DNA of 58,097 nucleotides from Prevotella sp. (GTDB taxonomy: Bacteria; Bacteroidota; Bacteroidia; Bacteroidales; Bacteroidaceae), in assembly GCA_017965475.1 (NCBI GenBank), contig JAGCPV010000134.1:1-58097 (forward strand), read 5' to 3'. Under the pieces are notes generated by a model. That model had not been told where the DNA came from, searched no databases, and was given only the letters and a program-made list of their open reading frames with translations. Positions 56,961 through 58,097 of the stretch are shown piece by piece. A program made the position numbers and the translations under genes. Position 1 is the stretch's first letter. Every line of letters begins with the position of its first letter.

Positions 56961-58097
56961 TCAGGCGGCTTTCAGGGGAATGACCCGATAAAACTTCACA
57001 TGGCCATGCTCCTTGAACTCATAGCCAAGCGCATTCAGCGCCACGCCTACGTCCGTTGCCATCTTCAAGGTGTTGGGGATGGAAGGGAACTCGTGACGGA
57101 GCACCTGCAGCACCTCTGAGCTCTTCATCCGCCTGAACGTCTCACCCTCTTCAGGCTTGCGGAAACAGACATGGATGGCCTCAGCCACATCCTTCTGCTC
57201 CATGAATTCAACATTCAGTTCCTGAATACGGGCCACCTCGTCATTGTTGAACCAGTACGGCGACTTCAGCTCACGGATCTCATAGAGCACCTGCGCATAC
57301 AGCTGCCCGTAATCGATCTCACCACTGTTGTCTATGTATTGTCCGGCGGGAATCCTCACACAGATAAAGCGACGATTACCCGTCGTATCCGTCAGGGGAT
57401 GAGGATTGTTCGTCGTCGATACGAACGAGGCAAAGCGCAGACGGTCTTCCTGGGCACAGCCGTAGATGGGGCGTCCGTTCACCCTGTTCTTCGAGAGCGT
57501 CTGCTTCAGGGCAGCCTGCTGACTGGGCTTGATAGCCTCCAGCTCATCGAGGTTCACCAGCAGGTTGTTCGTCAGCGCCATCTCCTTGTCGAACTTGTTG
57601 CCCAGGTTCAGGTGCTCCAGATAATACTGGCGCAGGTCCTGAGGCAGCAGACGACGTACGAACTTGGTTTTGCCACAGCCCTGAGGGCCGATCAGCGTAG
57701 GCACGCACTCATTGCCATGCAGCATGTCCATCTGGAGCCAGTGGGCCACAGCCGAACGCAGCCAGACGGCCAGGAAGTTCAACTGCTCCGTACTGATGCC
57801 CGGCAGACGGCTGAAGACCTGTGTCACGCGGTTCTGTTCGTCCCACGTCGGCAGTCCATTCAGGAAGTGGACGATGGGGTTGTGCGTCTCGATCTCCTCG
57901 GAGTGGACGTACTCCATGATGTCCGTCTTCGGACTGCCTTTCTCGCAGATCTGCTCGCGCTTGGCGCGGATGATGATGCTGTTCAGAGCCTCAGGCGTCA
58001 GAGGGCGCCAGTCGGACTCTTCAGGCAAGGTTACATACTCTACCTTCCCGTTCAGCACATTGCGACGGAAATGATAGTTGTCTTGAAGGAACTGCTG
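56961..58097 (-). CDS. VapE/VirE-family P-loop ATPase, 5' end outside window
   Basis: The open frame continues to the window edge (379 residues visible), reading QQFLQDNYHFRRNVLNGKVE near the edge, typical of Bacteroidetes VirE/VapE proteins. A SF3-like helicase/ATPase core follows: PTLIGPQGCGKTKFVRRLLP (Walker A), LLVNLDELEAIKPSQQAA (Walker B) and FASFVSTTNNPHPLTD (sensor). Residues near the C-terminus (FRRMKSSEVLQVLRHEFPSI) resemble the DUF3874-type winged domain. These proteins occur in mobile elements and polymerase-primase systems. The N-terminal primase part, if present, lies outside the window. Confidence 0.8.
   Translation of the reverse strand, partial: QQFLQDNYHFRRNVLNGKVEYVTLPEESDWRPLTPEALNSIIIRAKREQICEKGSPKTDIMEYVHSEEIETHNPIVHFLNGLPTWDEQNRVTQVFSRLPGISTEQLNFLAVWLRSAVAHWLQMDMLHGNECVPTLIGPQGCGKTKFVRRLLPQDLRQYYLEHLNLGNKFDKEMALTNNLLVNLDELEAIKPSQQAALKQTLSKNRVNGRPIYGCAQEDRLRFASFVSTTNNPHPLTDTTGNRRFICVRIPAGQYIDNSGEIDYGQLYAQVLYEIRELKSPYWFNNDEVARIQELNVEFMEQKDVAEAIHVCFRKPEEGETFRRMKSSEVLQVLRHEFPSIPNTLKMATDVGVALNALGYEFKEHGHVKFYRVIPLKAA

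Overview
The window reads as chromosomal DNA of a Bacteroidales bacterium, most likely Prevotellaceae. Three things point there. Many genes start downstream of a TTTG-N20-TAnnTTTG promoter and lack a Shine-Dalgarno sequence. The families include a type IX secretion plug protein, serine palmitoyltransferase, an HU/SPOR protein, DUF4251 and DUF4494 proteins, an EFR1 ferredoxin and a propeller-AraC regulator. Metabolic genes are mid-GC and the two ends are more AT-rich. No rRNA, CRISPR array, transposase gene or integrase is visible.

Layout. 1-2.6 kb: accessory DNA with a folded repeat, two frameshifted small genes, a Vsr endonuclease, an AlbA/Schlafen-type protein and a RelB-PIN toxin-antitoxin pair. 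2.6-7.1 kb: a YgjP-NUDIX fusion, lipoproteins, a chain of tiny membrane-protein ORFs behind a symmetric bidirectional promoter, and a histidine phosphatase. 7.1-9.9 kb: tRNA-Cys, a Cys-rich membrane protein and a lipid kinase divergent from serine palmitoyltransferase, then tRNA-Pro. 10-12.5 kb: a membrane-anchored propeller-AraC regulator. 12.5-24.4 kb: a long minus-strand series read purU, hisH, hisA, hisF, hisIE, an FtsE-like ATPase, lysC, lysA, two reduced glycosyltransferases, class III fbp and a T9SS plug protein. 24.5-33.3 kb: FHA and HU/SPOR proteins, rfbC-ugd sugar-nucleotide genes, nudC with a 5'-nucleotidase, a short DnaJ protein, a repeat-rich convergent spacer and kdsB. 33.4-38.3 kb: MORN protein, YhcH protein, glycogen branching enzyme with a histone-like tail, and a membrane protein. 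38.3-44.2 kb: two tandem acyl-CoA ligases, a LolC/E-type permease and an aminotransferase. 44.3-46.9 kb: a pseudokinase, DUF4494 and YggS. 46.9-51.5 kb: EFR1 ferredoxin, a double-ATPase protein carrying a REP-like insertion inside its coding sequence, ruvC, an unknown gene and ftsZ. 51.5-58.1 kb: accessory-looking DNA with replicative helicase dnaB, WYL, ADP-ribosylglycohydrolase and unknown genes, an AbiEii-type pair and a VapE-like ATPase cut by the window edge.

How the parts relate. The histidine and lysine/aspartate genes are packed with 4-22 base overlaps, implying co-transcription with translational coupling. Envelope functions recur: sphingolipid base synthesis, KDO activation, UDP-glucuronate and dTDP-rhamnose, acyl-CoA ligases, lipoprotein release and T9SS.

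The most unusual observations are: a mirror-symmetric bidirectional promoter at 4128-4176; three overlapping micro-ORFs at 4219-4600; a pair of glycosyltransferase-like proteins that each seem to lack a key catalytic element; a 96-base promoter segment duplicated in front of dnaB and an unrelated small gene; a 76-base inverted-repeat element translated as a linker in an ABC ATPase; a 40-base all-AT palindrome beside 21-base tandem repeats; and several genes whose promoter box sits only 5-10 bases before the start codon.
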